Shown: positions 15,969 to 21,436 of the stretch, in pieces
Layout: each line of letters starts with the position of its first letter
How positions within the stretch are numbered: position 1 is the stretch's first letter
Assembly: GCA_937906975.1 (NCBI GenBank)
Contig: CALCUN010000070.1
Coordinates: 1 to 21,436, forward strand
Direction of reading: 5' to 3'
DNA from: an uncultured Bacteroidales bacterium
Lineage (GTDB): Bacteria > Bacteroidota > Bacteroidia > Bacteroidales > P3
Length of the DNA: 21,436 nucleotides
Position numbers and translations under genes: made by a program
The notes under the pieces: generated by a model
The model's database searches: none
Told to the model about the DNA's origin: nothing
The model's input: the letters and a program-made list of their open reading frames with translations, nothing else

Positions 15969-16352
15969 ATGAAGAGGGTTTTGATTTTATTGTTTTTTTC
16001 TTTTTTAATTTCTGCTTGTTCTCAGGCAGACAAGGAGAGTGTTTTGGTGGAAAAGACAATGGAGAGCTTTTATAAGAGTATGAATAAGCGTGATTTTGAG
16101 ACTATGAAGCTTTATCTTTCGCCAAGAATAAAGCAAAAGGTTGCTTATTTTATAAAGGTAGGAAATGAATTGGTTGTTTATAAGAGCTTTAAGACAAGAC
16201 ATATTGAAATAAATGGCAGTTTGGCAGAGGTGGAAGTGGAGTGTGTTGATGAATTTGATAATAAAATATTTTGTAGTTGGAACTTAGTTAAGTTGGAAGA
16301 GGAATGGAAAATTGATTTTTTTGATTTTTCTTCTACTGAATCTTTAAATTGA
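15969..16352 (+). CDS. Small lipoprotein with NTF2/DUF4878-like domain
   Basis: From the ATG at 15969 it encodes 127 residues: a lipoprotein signal (MKRVLILLFFSFLISAC) with the lipidated Cys at residue 17, then a small alpha+beta domain (TMESFYKSMNKRDFETMKLYLSP...INGSLAEVEVECVDEF..KIFCSWNLVKLEEEWKIDFFDF). The helix-then-curved-sheet pattern ending in a Trp-rich strand is that of NTF2-like or DUF4878-type lipoproteins, which have no defined enzyme role. An in-frame ATG at 15909 would add 20 hydrophobic, basic residues, but it precedes the promoter -7 element. It is first of four genes with tiny gaps; the EEP-family gene begins 2 nt after the stop. Confidence 0.75.
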   Translation: MKRVLILLFFSFLISACSQADKESVLVEKTMESFYKSMNKRDFETMKLYLSPRIKQKVAYFIKVGNELVVYKSFKTRHIEINGSLAEVEVECVDEFDNKIFCSWNLVKLEEEWKIDFFDFSSTESLN

Positions 16353-16354
16353 TT

Positions 16355-17431
16355 ATGATAAAAAGAGTTTTATATATTGTTAATCTTGTTTTTGTACTCC
16401 TATTGCTTGGGGTATATGTTGGGGTGAGGGTTAGCCCTGAAATTTTTGCAGAACTTTCGTTGCTTTCTTATATTTACCCTTTGCTTTTAATAGTAAACGT
16501 TTTGTTTTGCTTGTTTTGGTTGCTTTTTAAGTGGCGTTATATTTTAGTGCCTTTAGCTTCTATTTTAATAGGTATTGATTTTCCTGCTCGTTTTTTTGGA
16601 ACAAATTTTGAAGAAGATAGCCTTAGTGAGACTTCTTTGAAGATAATGACTTATAATGTTAAGTATTTTTCGGAAGGTGTGCAGGAGGACAGAACAATTA
16701 GGCAAAGAAATAAGGATTCTATTTTGTCTGTAATTGAGAGTTACGCTCCCGATATTGTGTGTCTGCAAGAATATGCCTCTACTAAAAAGGCGAAGGATTG
16801 TTTTCATTACATTCTAACTAAGCAGTTGGGTTATAAGTATTTTTTTGCTCCTGATAATCATTCTAATTATTTGAGGGGTAGTGTGATTTATTCAAAGCAC
16901 GAAATTTTTCGTTCGGGAACTCTTTTTCCTATGGATAAAGAGTATTATGCAAAGACTTATGCTGATATAAAATTCAAAGATAAGAGTTTTAGGGTTTATA
17001 ATCTGCATCTTGATTCTTATATGTTGAGTGAGGAGGAGAAGTATGAGGTTGATAACATAAAGACTGGTCAAATCACTTCGGAGCAAACGAATAAAAGTGT
17101 GTTGGCAAAATTGTTGGAAACAAATAAAGAGCAGGCAAAAGAGGTGAGAGAGCTTTCCTCTGTCATTGAGCAAACTGAAGGAAACTTTGTTTTGGTGGGG
17201 GATTTCAATGCTACGCCTTATTCTTATACGTATCAAGTTCTTACAAAAGAGTTAAAGGATAGTTTTGTTGAAAAGGGAAAGGGCTTTTCTGGTACTTACA
17301 ATTATTTTGCTCCTAAGTTTAGGATAGATTATGTGCTTGTAAGTGAGCAAATAGGGGTGGAGTCTTATCAACAAGGGGTTTTTGATTATTCGGATCATAA
17401 TCCTGTTGTGGTGAGTTTTAAGTTAGATTAG
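16355..17431 (+). CDS. Membrane-anchored endonuclease/exonuclease/phosphatase-family protein
   Basis: A 358-residue protein of the DNase I-like metal-dependent hydrolase fold, anchored by three N-terminal membrane helices (about 4-25, 37-58, 61-77). The catalytic domain starts near residue 95: TYN101V (metal-site Asn), LQE139Y (metal-binding Glu), YNLHLDSY, LVGDFNATPYS and the C-terminal YSDHNPVVVSFKLD carrying the catalytic His. All the signature residues are present, so it should be active, but the family covers nucleases, sphingomyelinases and inositol phosphatases and the substrate is undetermined. A charged helical insertion (about 225-270) lies between the LHLDSY and GDFN motifs. The frame extends to a TTG at 16349; the ATG at 16355 is preferred. 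nth follows after 4 nt. Confidence 0.9.
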   Translation: MIKRVLYIVNLVFVLLLLGVYVGVRVSPEIFAELSLLSYIYPLLLIVNVLFCLFWLLFKWRYILVPLASILIGIDFPARFFGTNFEEDSLSETSLKIMTYNVKYFSEGVQEDRTIRQRNKDSILSVIESYAPDIVCLQEYASTKKAKDCFHYILTKQLGYKYFFAPDNHSNYLRGSVIYSKHEIFRSGTLFPMDKEYYAKTYADIKFKDKSFRVYNLHLDSYMLSEEEKYEVDNIKTGQITSEQTNKSVLAKLLETNKEQAKEVRELSSVIEQTEGNFVLVGDFNATPYSYTYQVLTKELKDSFVEKGKGFSGTYNYFAPKFRIDYVLVSEQIGVESYQQGVFDYSDHNPVVVSFKLD

Positions 17432-17435
17432 TTTT

Positions 17436-18092
17436 ATGAGAAAACAGGAGCGTTATTCTTTGGTATTGGAAAGGCTTCAAGGATTGTTTCCTGAGGCTGA
17501 TACGGAATTGAATTACGATTCTTCGTTTCATCTTTTGGTTGCTGTCATTCTCTCTGCTCAGTGTACGGATAAGCGTGTGAATATGGTAACTCCTGCTTTG
17601 TTTGAGCGTTTTGCTGATGCTCGCTCTATGGCGGAGGCTTCGGAGGAGGAGATTTATTCCTATATAAAGAGTATTTCTTATCCTAATGCAAAGAGTAAGA
17701 ATTTGAAGAAAATGGCTGAGCGTTTGCATCAGGTCTATGGTGGAGAGATTCCAAGGAATACTGATGAGTTGCAAACGCTTGCGGGGGTTGGACGCAAGAC
17801 TGCTATGGTGATGGCTGCGGTTTTGTGGAGGCAAGATGTAATGCCGGTTGATACTCACGTGCATAGGGTTTCTGCTCGTATAGGTTTGACTCTAAGGGCT
17901 AAGAATGTGTTGGAGACAGAAAGGCAATTGCTTGCAAATTTAAAGGGGGAGAGTGATTTTGCTGATATTCATCATAGGCTTATTTTGTTGGGAAGATATA
18001 TTTGTAAGGCAAGAAAGCCTTTGTGTGAGAATTGTTCTTTAAAAGAAGTGTGTAAATATTATAATTTAAAAATTAAGAAAAGTATTAAATAA
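17436..18092 (+). CDS. nth: Endonuclease III (DNA glycosylase/AP lyase)
   Basis: Base-excision repair enzyme that removes oxidised pyrimidines and nicks the abasic site. At 218 residues it has standard length. The helix-hairpin-helix LAGVGRKTA contains catalytic Lys121, VDTHVHRVSARIGL contains Asp139, and the [4Fe-4S] cluster ligands are C190, C197, C200 and C206 in the standard C-x6-C-x2-C-x5-C spacing. The start at 17436 gives the usual N-terminus (KQERYSLVLERLQGLFPEADTEL). It sits between the EEP-family gene (4 nt upstream) and a TPR lipoprotein (8 nt downstream), so it is transcribed with envelope proteins rather than with other repair genes. Confidence 0.97.
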   Translation: MRKQERYSLVLERLQGLFPEADTELNYDSSFHLLVAVILSAQCTDKRVNMVTPALFERFADARSMAEASEEEIYSYIKSISYPNAKSKNLKKMAERLHQVYGGEIPRNTDELQTLAGVGRKTAMVMAAVLWRQDVMPVDTHVHRVSARIGLTLRAKNVLETERQLLANLKGESDFADIHHRLILLGRYICKARKPLCENCSLKEVCKYYNLKIKKSIK

Positions 18093-18100
18093 AAATTATT

Positions 18101-19069
18101 ATGAGAAGTTTTAGAAAACTATTTTTGTTTCTTAGCCTTGGCTTGCTTTTTGCTTGTGGTGGAAAAGAAAATGATGTGAAATTTGAAGATATGTCGGAGG
18201 GTGAAAAAATATCTTATTTGAATGCGAAAATAAGAAAAGAGCCTAAGAATGCAGACCTTTTCTTTAAACGTGCAGAAACTCTTTATAGAAAGGGTGAGCT
18301 TACAGAGGCGTTTGTGGATATTGAAAAGGCTATTTTGATTGATAAGAAAAATGTGGAATACCATATATTGAAGGCGGATATTCTTTTTGCTCAAAAACAA
18401 ACTGCTGAAGCCTTTTCTGCTCTTCAAACAGCAAAGGAGGTAGATGGTAAACATATTGAGGCTTATCTTAAATCTGCGGAATTGAGTCTTTATGTAAAGG
18501 ATTATGAAAAAACAATGTTTAATGTAAAACAAGCAATTCTTTTAGATAAGTTAAATCCTACTGCCTATTTCCTTAGAGGTTGGGCTTTAAAGGAGCAAGG
18601 TGATACGGTAAATGCGGTGAAGGATTATCAAAAAGCTATAGAATTGAAGTCGGATTATGAACAAGCATACGAGGAATTGGGTTCTTTATATGCAATTAAG
18701 GGAGATGCTCTTGCGATAGAATACTTAAATAGTACGATAAACATTAATCCAAATAATTATTCTGCAATGTATATTTTGGCTTTGTTTTATCAAGAACACA
18801 ATGCTATTGCACAGGCTTTGGAAACCTATCAAAAATTGATAGAAATTAAGCCTGACCATGCTGATGCTTTGCATAATGTGGGCTATATCAACTTTGTAGA
18901 AAAACAAGACTATGACATAGCAATAGAATGTTTTACTTCTGCAATAAAGGCTGATAGTTTGTTTTGGCAAGCGTATGTGAATAGGGCAAAGGCTTATGAA
19001 CAAAAAGGAGAAATGGAAAAAGCAAAATTGGATTTACAAAAAGCAGAAGAAATAAAAGGAAAAATATAA
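18101..19069 (+). CDS. Tetratricopeptide-repeat lipoprotein
   Basis: A 322-residue predicted lipoprotein: hydrophobic signal with lipobox LFAC, lipidated Cys19, then seven or eight TPR units covering most of the protein (for example ADLFFKRAETLYRKGELTEA, PTAYFLRGWALKEQGDTVNA, ADALHNVGYINFVEKQDYD and AYVNRAKAYEQKGEMEKA). TPR lipoproteins are protein-interaction scaffolds at the outer membrane; no partner is indicated. The similarity in build to PilF/NlpI-type proteins does not extend to a motif I can name. It is last in the operon begun at 15950. No terminator is seen directly after it, so transcripts may run into the pyrBI leader, where the attenuator would also stop them. Confidence 0.85.
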   Translation: MRSFRKLFLFLSLGLLFACGGKENDVKFEDMSEGEKISYLNAKIRKEPKNADLFFKRAETLYRKGELTEAFVDIEKAILIDKKNVEYHILKADILFAQKQTAEAFSALQTAKEVDGKHIEAYLKSAELSLYVKDYEKTMFNVKQAILLDKLNPTAYFLRGWALKEQGDTVNAVKDYQKAIELKSDYEQAYEELGSLYAIKGDALAIEYLNSTININPNNYSAMYILALFYQEHNAIAQALETYQKLIEIKPDHADALHNVGYINFVEKQDYDIAIECFTSAIKADSLFWQAYVNRAKAYEQKGEMEKAKLDLQKAEEIKGKI

Positions 19070-19077
19070 AAGATTAT

Positions 19078-19108
19078 TTTGTTGTTGAAAAAAAAAGTTC
19101 TATCTTTG
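19078..19108 (+). promoter_or_regulatory. Promoter of the pyrBI leader
   Basis: TTTG at 19078-19081, a 19-nt spacer and TATCTTTG at 19101-19108, the best promoter match in the window. Transcription should begin around 19114-19117, so the leader frame and terminator at 19131-19243 are within the 5' part of the pyrB mRNA. I find no other TAnnTTTG element between the terminator and pyrB. Confidence 0.82.
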
Positions 19109-19130
19109 CGCAAATAAAATTAAGAAAAAT

Positions 19131-19229
19131 ATGAAATATTCAATGTTTGTTGGAGTGTGTAGCGGAAAGAGTAATAACTCTTTAACTGAATATTTTAAGA
19201 GATATTTGAAAAACGACTTTCTTTTTTGA
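19131..19229 (+). CDS. Putative pyrBI leader peptide (pyrL-like), 32 residues
   Basis: An ATG frame of 32 codons starts about 15 nt after the predicted transcription start. The product begins MKYSMFVGVCSGKSNN and ends RYLKNDFLF. It is not recognised as a protein family and is probably made only for the act of translation. Its last seven codons form the 5' arm and loop of an intrinsic terminator, and its TGA (19227-19229) lies at the loop/3'-arm boundary. A ribosome finishing the frame would therefore cover the 5' arm and block the hairpin. This is the arrangement of the enterobacterial pyrBI leader, in which low UTP slows RNA polymerase so that the ribosome keeps up and pyrBI is expressed. 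Function here is inferred from layout; a chance frame is the alternative. Confidence 0.6.
   Translation: MKYSMFVGVCSGKSNNSLTEYFKRYLKNDFLF
19166..19183 (+). promoter_or_regulatory. Possible pause hairpin in the pyrBI leader
   Basis: A perfect 7-bp stem (AAAGAGT 19166-19172 with ACTCTTT 19177-19183, loop AATA) within the leader frame, followed by a U-rich stretch (19191-19208). Its 3' arm can instead pair with TTAAGAG at 19195-19201, with one bulged base. It could pause RNA polymerase so that a ribosome can load, as in the E. coli leader. Confidence 0.4.
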
Positions 19230-19243
19230 AAGTCGTTTTTTTT
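19209..19243 (+). terminator. Attenuator terminator upstream of pyrB
   Basis: A 13-bp perfect stem (19209-19221 with 19228-19240), a loop of six T and a run of eight T at 19236-19243. It lies between the only visible promoter and pyrB, so expression of pyrBI requires readthrough. It overlaps the end of the 32-codon leader frame. Confidence 0.85.
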
Positions 19244-19288
19244 ATGTGAAAATGAATTTTTTATTGTAAAAAACAAATATTAGATATT

Positions 19289-20206
19289 ATGGCAAACTTA
19301 AAAGGAAAAAACTTAATCTCAATCACAGATTACACAAAAGAAGAATATTTGCAAATATTAGAGTTGGCTTCTGAGTTTGAAAAACAACCAAAGCAACCTA
19401 TCTTGAGCGATAAAGTAGTTGCCTCTATATTTTTTGAGCCTTCTACAAGAACGCGTCTTAGTTTTGAGAGTGCAGCCAATATGTTAGGGGCAAGGGTTAT
19501 TGGTTTTAGTAATCCAGCTGCGACAAGTCTTCAAAAGGGTGAAAGCCTTCATGATACTATTCAAATGGTTAGTAGTTATTCTGACTTAATTGTTATGCGA
19601 CACCCAAGAGATGGAGCAGCTCGTTACGCTTCTGAGGTAGCAAGTGTGCCTGTGATAAATGCAGGTGATGGAGCTAATCAACACCCTACGCAATGTATGT
19701 TGGATTTGTATTCAATTCAAAAAACGCAAGGCGGATTAGATAACTTGAATATCACGATGGTGGGAGATTTAAAGTATGGAAGAACTGTGCATTCCTTAGT
19801 TCAAGCAATGTGTAACTTTAATGCAACTTTCCATTTCGTTTCTCCTGAGGAATTAAAAATGCCTTCTTCTGTTAGAATGCACATAGAAAATATGGGATTG
19901 AAATACTATCAATACACAAACTTAGAAGATGTGATTCCTTTCTCTGATATTATTTATATGACAAGAATACAAAGAGAACGTTTTTCTGATCCTTTGGAAT
20001 ATGAAAGAGTGAAAGATTGTTATATTTTAGAGGCTGCAACTCTTAAAGGTTGTAAACCTAATATGAAAGTGTTGCACCCGCTTCCAAGAGTAAATGAAAT
20101 TGCAACTGATGTGGATAAAACTCCTTATGCTTATTATTTCCAACAAGCTCAAAACGGAGTTTATGTTCGTCAAGCATTGATGGCTGCAATTTTAGGAGTA
20201 AAATAA
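19289..20206 (+). CDS. pyrB: Aspartate carbamoyltransferase catalytic subunit
   Basis: Catalyses carbamoyl phosphate + aspartate to N-carbamoyl-aspartate, the committed step of pyrimidine synthesis. At 305 residues it is full length. The carbamoyl-phosphate site is F-E-P-S52-T-R54-T55-R in [15 protein letters not shown]; the mobile-loop Lys is K83 in [14 protein letters not shown] (103-106) and the H132-P-T-Q block in [19 protein letters not shown] follow; the aspartate-binding loop and HPLPRVNEI near residue 267 complete the site. The regulatory chain pyrI starts 21 nt downstream, so the allosteric dodecamer is expected. The gene is preceded by a promoter, a leader frame and a terminator, indicating control by attenuation. 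Confidence 0.98.
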   Translation: MANLKGKNLISITDYTKEEYLQILELASEFEKQPKQPILSDKVVASIFFEPSTRTRLSFESAANMLGARVIGFSNPAATSLQKGESLHDTIQMVSSYSDLIVMRHPRDGAARYASEVASVPVINAGDGANQHPTQCMLDLYSIQKTQGGLDNLNITMVGDLKYGRTVHSLVQAMCNFNATFHFVSPEELKMPSSVRMHIENMGLKYYQYTNLEDVIPFSDIIYMTRIQRERFSDPLEYERVKDCYILEAATLKGCKPNMKVLHPLPRVNEIATDVDKTPYAYYFQQAQNGVYVRQALMAAILGVK

Positions 20207-20227
20207 TAATTAATAAATAGATTAGAT

Positions 20228-20689
20228 ATGTCAAACGAAAGAAAAAAAGAACTTGTTGTTTCAGCAATTAATAACGGAACTGTAATTGACCATATTCCTG
20301 CAAACGAAATATATAAGGTAGTAAAGATTCTTAATTTAGATCAGTACAATGATGAGGTGTTAATAGGAACAAATCTTTCTAGTAAGAAGTTTGGTAAAAA
20401 AGGAATCATAAAAGTAAAAAATAAATTCTTTGAAGAAACCGAAGTAAACAAAATATCTTTGGTCGCTCCAAACGCAACTCTTATTGTGATAAAGGATTAT
20501 GAGGTTGTAGAAAAGATTCAATTAAATATTCCGCAAGAAATTAAAAAAATTGTAAAGTGTATCAATCCTAATTGTATAACAAATATTGAGGATATTGACA
20601 CTTATTTTAAGGTTGTGGATAAAGAGCCTTTGAAACTACAATGTCATTATTGTGAAAAAACGATGACAAATATTCGTTTTGAAGAATAG
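20228..20689 (+). CDS. pyrI: Aspartate carbamoyltransferase regulatory subunit
   Basis: Allosteric subunit that binds nucleotide effectors (CTP, UTP, ATP) and holds the catalytic trimers together. It has 153 residues, the normal length. The N-terminal effector domain includes ELVVSAINNGTVIDHIPA and the LDQYNDEVLIGTNLSSKKFGKKGIIKV stretch; the zinc domain has C111, C116, C139 and C142 (C-x4-C ... C-x2-C), required for contact with PyrB. Translation starts 21 nt after pyrB, and a terminator follows within 10 nt of the stop. Together with pyrB this indicates feedback control at the enzyme level in addition to the leader. Confidence 0.97.
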   Translation: MSNERKKELVVSAINNGTVIDHIPANEIYKVVKILNLDQYNDEVLIGTNLSSKKFGKKGIIKVKNKFFEETEVNKISLVAPNATLIVIKDYEVVEKIQLNIPQEIKKIVKCINPNCITNIEDIDTYFKVVDKEPLKLQCHYCEKTMTNIRFEE

Positions 20690-20695
20690 TAAAAT

Positions 20696-20752
20696 TAAAG
20701 CAAAGAAATGTTTAATTTTTTCTTAGGAATATTAAAATATTTCTTTGCTTTA
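20696..20752 (+). terminator. Intrinsic terminator of pyrBI
   Basis: A 14-bp perfect stem (20696-20709 with 20739-20752) enclosing a 29-nt loop that itself holds a 6-bp inner stem (20711-20716 with 20731-20736). It is followed by T-rich sequence. The arms share AAAGCAAAGAAA with the terminator at 15811. Confidence 0.7.
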
Positions 20753-20786
20753 TTTTTAGTTTTCTTAGGATTTTTTTATTAAAATC

Positions 20787-20817
20787 TTGTTCAGTTTAAA
20801 GAAAAATCGTACCTTTG
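20787..20817 (+). promoter_or_regulatory. Promoter of the DUF177-rpmF operon
   Basis: TTG at 20787-20789, a 20-nt spacer and TACCTTTG at 20810-20817, about 33 nt before the DUF177 start. Confidence 0.68.
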
Positions 20818-20850
20818 CAAACTCTTAAAAGCATATAGTAGGTTAGGACG

Positions 20851-21366
20851 ATGAGTAAGAAATATGTTTTAAAGTTTAGTGGATTATCAAACGGCATTCA
20901 CGAATTTGAATACACAATCAATAAAGATTTATTCGAAGAATTTGATTGTGAGGAAGTTTTGGGTGCTGATTTGTCTATGAAAGTAAACTTGGATAAGAGT
21001 GAAAGACAACTGATTCTTGATTTTCATATTCAGGGTGTATTGCAAGTGATTTGCGATAGATGTGGAGAGGAAATGGATTTGAATATGGAATTTGAGCGTC
21101 GTTTGTATGTGGAATTTGGTGAGGAGTTTGAGGAACAAGATGTAGATTTGTACGTTATTCCTTTTAACGAATATTCATTGGATTTGTCGCCATTTGTTTA
21201 TGAATATGTAACTTTGGAAAGACCAATGAGATGTGTACACGGAGAAACCGAAGGAAACAACCAAGAATGTAATAAAGAAATAATAGAAATATTAGAAAGC
21301 CCAACGGAAGAGGTTGAAAAAGAAACGGATTCTCGTTGGGACGCTTTGAAGAATTTAAAATTTTGA
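20851..21366 (+). CDS. yceD: DUF177 protein (YceD family), 23S rRNA accumulation factor
   Basis: A 171-residue protein of the YceD/DUF177 family, which in bacteria and plastids is linked to 23S rRNA accumulation. The family signature is visible at about residues 65-92: GVLQVICDRCGEEMDLNMEFERRLYVEF, with the CxxC pair (C70, C73). The C-terminal half contains the acidic EEQDVDLYVIPFNEYSLDLSPFVYEYVTLERPMRCVH segment; a later Cys (C130) may complete a metal or redox site. It lies 20 nt upstream of rpmF, the usual partner across bacteria, which supports the call. It has its own promoter. Confidence 0.93.
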   Translation: MSKKYVLKFSGLSNGIHEFEYTINKDLFEEFDCEEVLGADLSMKVNLDKSERQLILDFHIQGVLQVICDRCGEEMDLNMEFERRLYVEFGEEFEEQDVDLYVIPFNEYSLDLSPFVYEYVTLERPMRCVHGETEGNNQECNKEIIEILESPTEEVEKETDSRWDALKNLKF

Positions 21367-21386
21367 AACAAATAAATTAATTTAAT

Positions 21387-21436
21387 ATGCCACATCCAAA
21401 ACACAGATTCTCTCAAACGAGAACAGCAAAAAGAAG
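21387..21436 (+). CDS. rpmF: 50S ribosomal protein L32, 3'-truncated by window edge
   Basis: The last 50 bases encode MPHPKHRFSQTRTAKR and continue beyond the window. This is the Lys/Arg-rich N-terminus typical of Bacteroidota L32 (M-P-H/N-P-K-x-R-x-S-x-T-R-x-x-K-R-R). It follows DUF177 by 20 nt in the conserved yceD-rpmF pair. Only 16 residues can be checked, but both the sequence and the neighbour agree. Confidence 0.93.
   Translation, partial: MPHPKHRFSQTRTAKR

Noticed and set aside
1..21436. Avoidance of GGCC as evidence for an active HaeIII-like system
   Set aside because: Only about three sites are seen by eye, but other GC tetramers such as CCGG are just as rare in this AT-rich sequence, so no specific depletion can be claimed without a genome-wide count.
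1..21436. tRNA, rRNA, CRISPR array, insertion sequence or prophage
   Set aside because: Looked for on both strands; no cloverleaf-like segment, regularly spaced repeats, transposase or phage gene was recognised.

Overview
The window reads as chromosome of an AT-rich member of the Bacteroidota, most likely the order Bacteroidales. The evidence is: repeated promoters of the Bacteroidota type (TTTG or TTG, about 19-22 nt, then TAnnTTTG); few Shine-Dalgarno sites; the gene order holB-ricT-gldH-PBP1A; a carboxypeptidase-regulatory-like/TonB-dependent receptor; a stand-alone secreted TonB C-terminal domain protein; pyrB followed by pyrI; and a DUF177-rpmF pair. Most of the window is housekeeping DNA with one clear accessory insert.

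Layout. 1-1676: the 3' part of a zinc dipeptidyl-peptidase III (M49). 1698-3853: a restriction-modification cassette closely resembling HaeIII (predicted target GGCC), with its own promoter and bracketed by two near-identical terminators. 3862-5097 (minus): a TonB-C-terminal-domain protein and a membrane-anchored TPR protein. 5300-6785: a dihydroorotate-dehydrogenase-like protein and a four-helix-bundle protein, sharing a promoter and a terminator. 6906-12017: DNA polymerase III delta', RicT, GldH and penicillin-binding protein 1A. 12040-13266 (minus): a secreted serine hydrolase of the beta-lactamase/NylB fold. 13409-15721: a TonB-dependent receptor. 15969-19069: an operon of a small lipoprotein, a membrane-anchored EEP-family phosphatase/nuclease, endonuclease III and a TPR lipoprotein. 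19078-20689: pyrBI behind a leader region. 20851-end: DUF177 and the start of rpmF.

The most interesting signal is the pyrBI leader. A strong promoter is followed by a 32-codon open frame whose last codons and stop lie inside a 13-bp intrinsic terminator, and no second promoter is visible before pyrB. This is the layout of the enterobacterial pyrL attenuator, and I infer that aspartate transcarbamoylase is controlled here by coupled transcription and translation. A short hairpin with a competing partner lies just upstream of the terminator.

The second signal is that the two terminators flanking the HaeIII-like cassette are near copies of each other (20 + 16 identical bases in about 40). This suggests that the cassette entered between two convergent genes with duplication of the terminator. 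No rRNA, tRNA, CRISPR array, insertion sequence or phage gene was recognised, and no gap between genes exceeds 300 bases.
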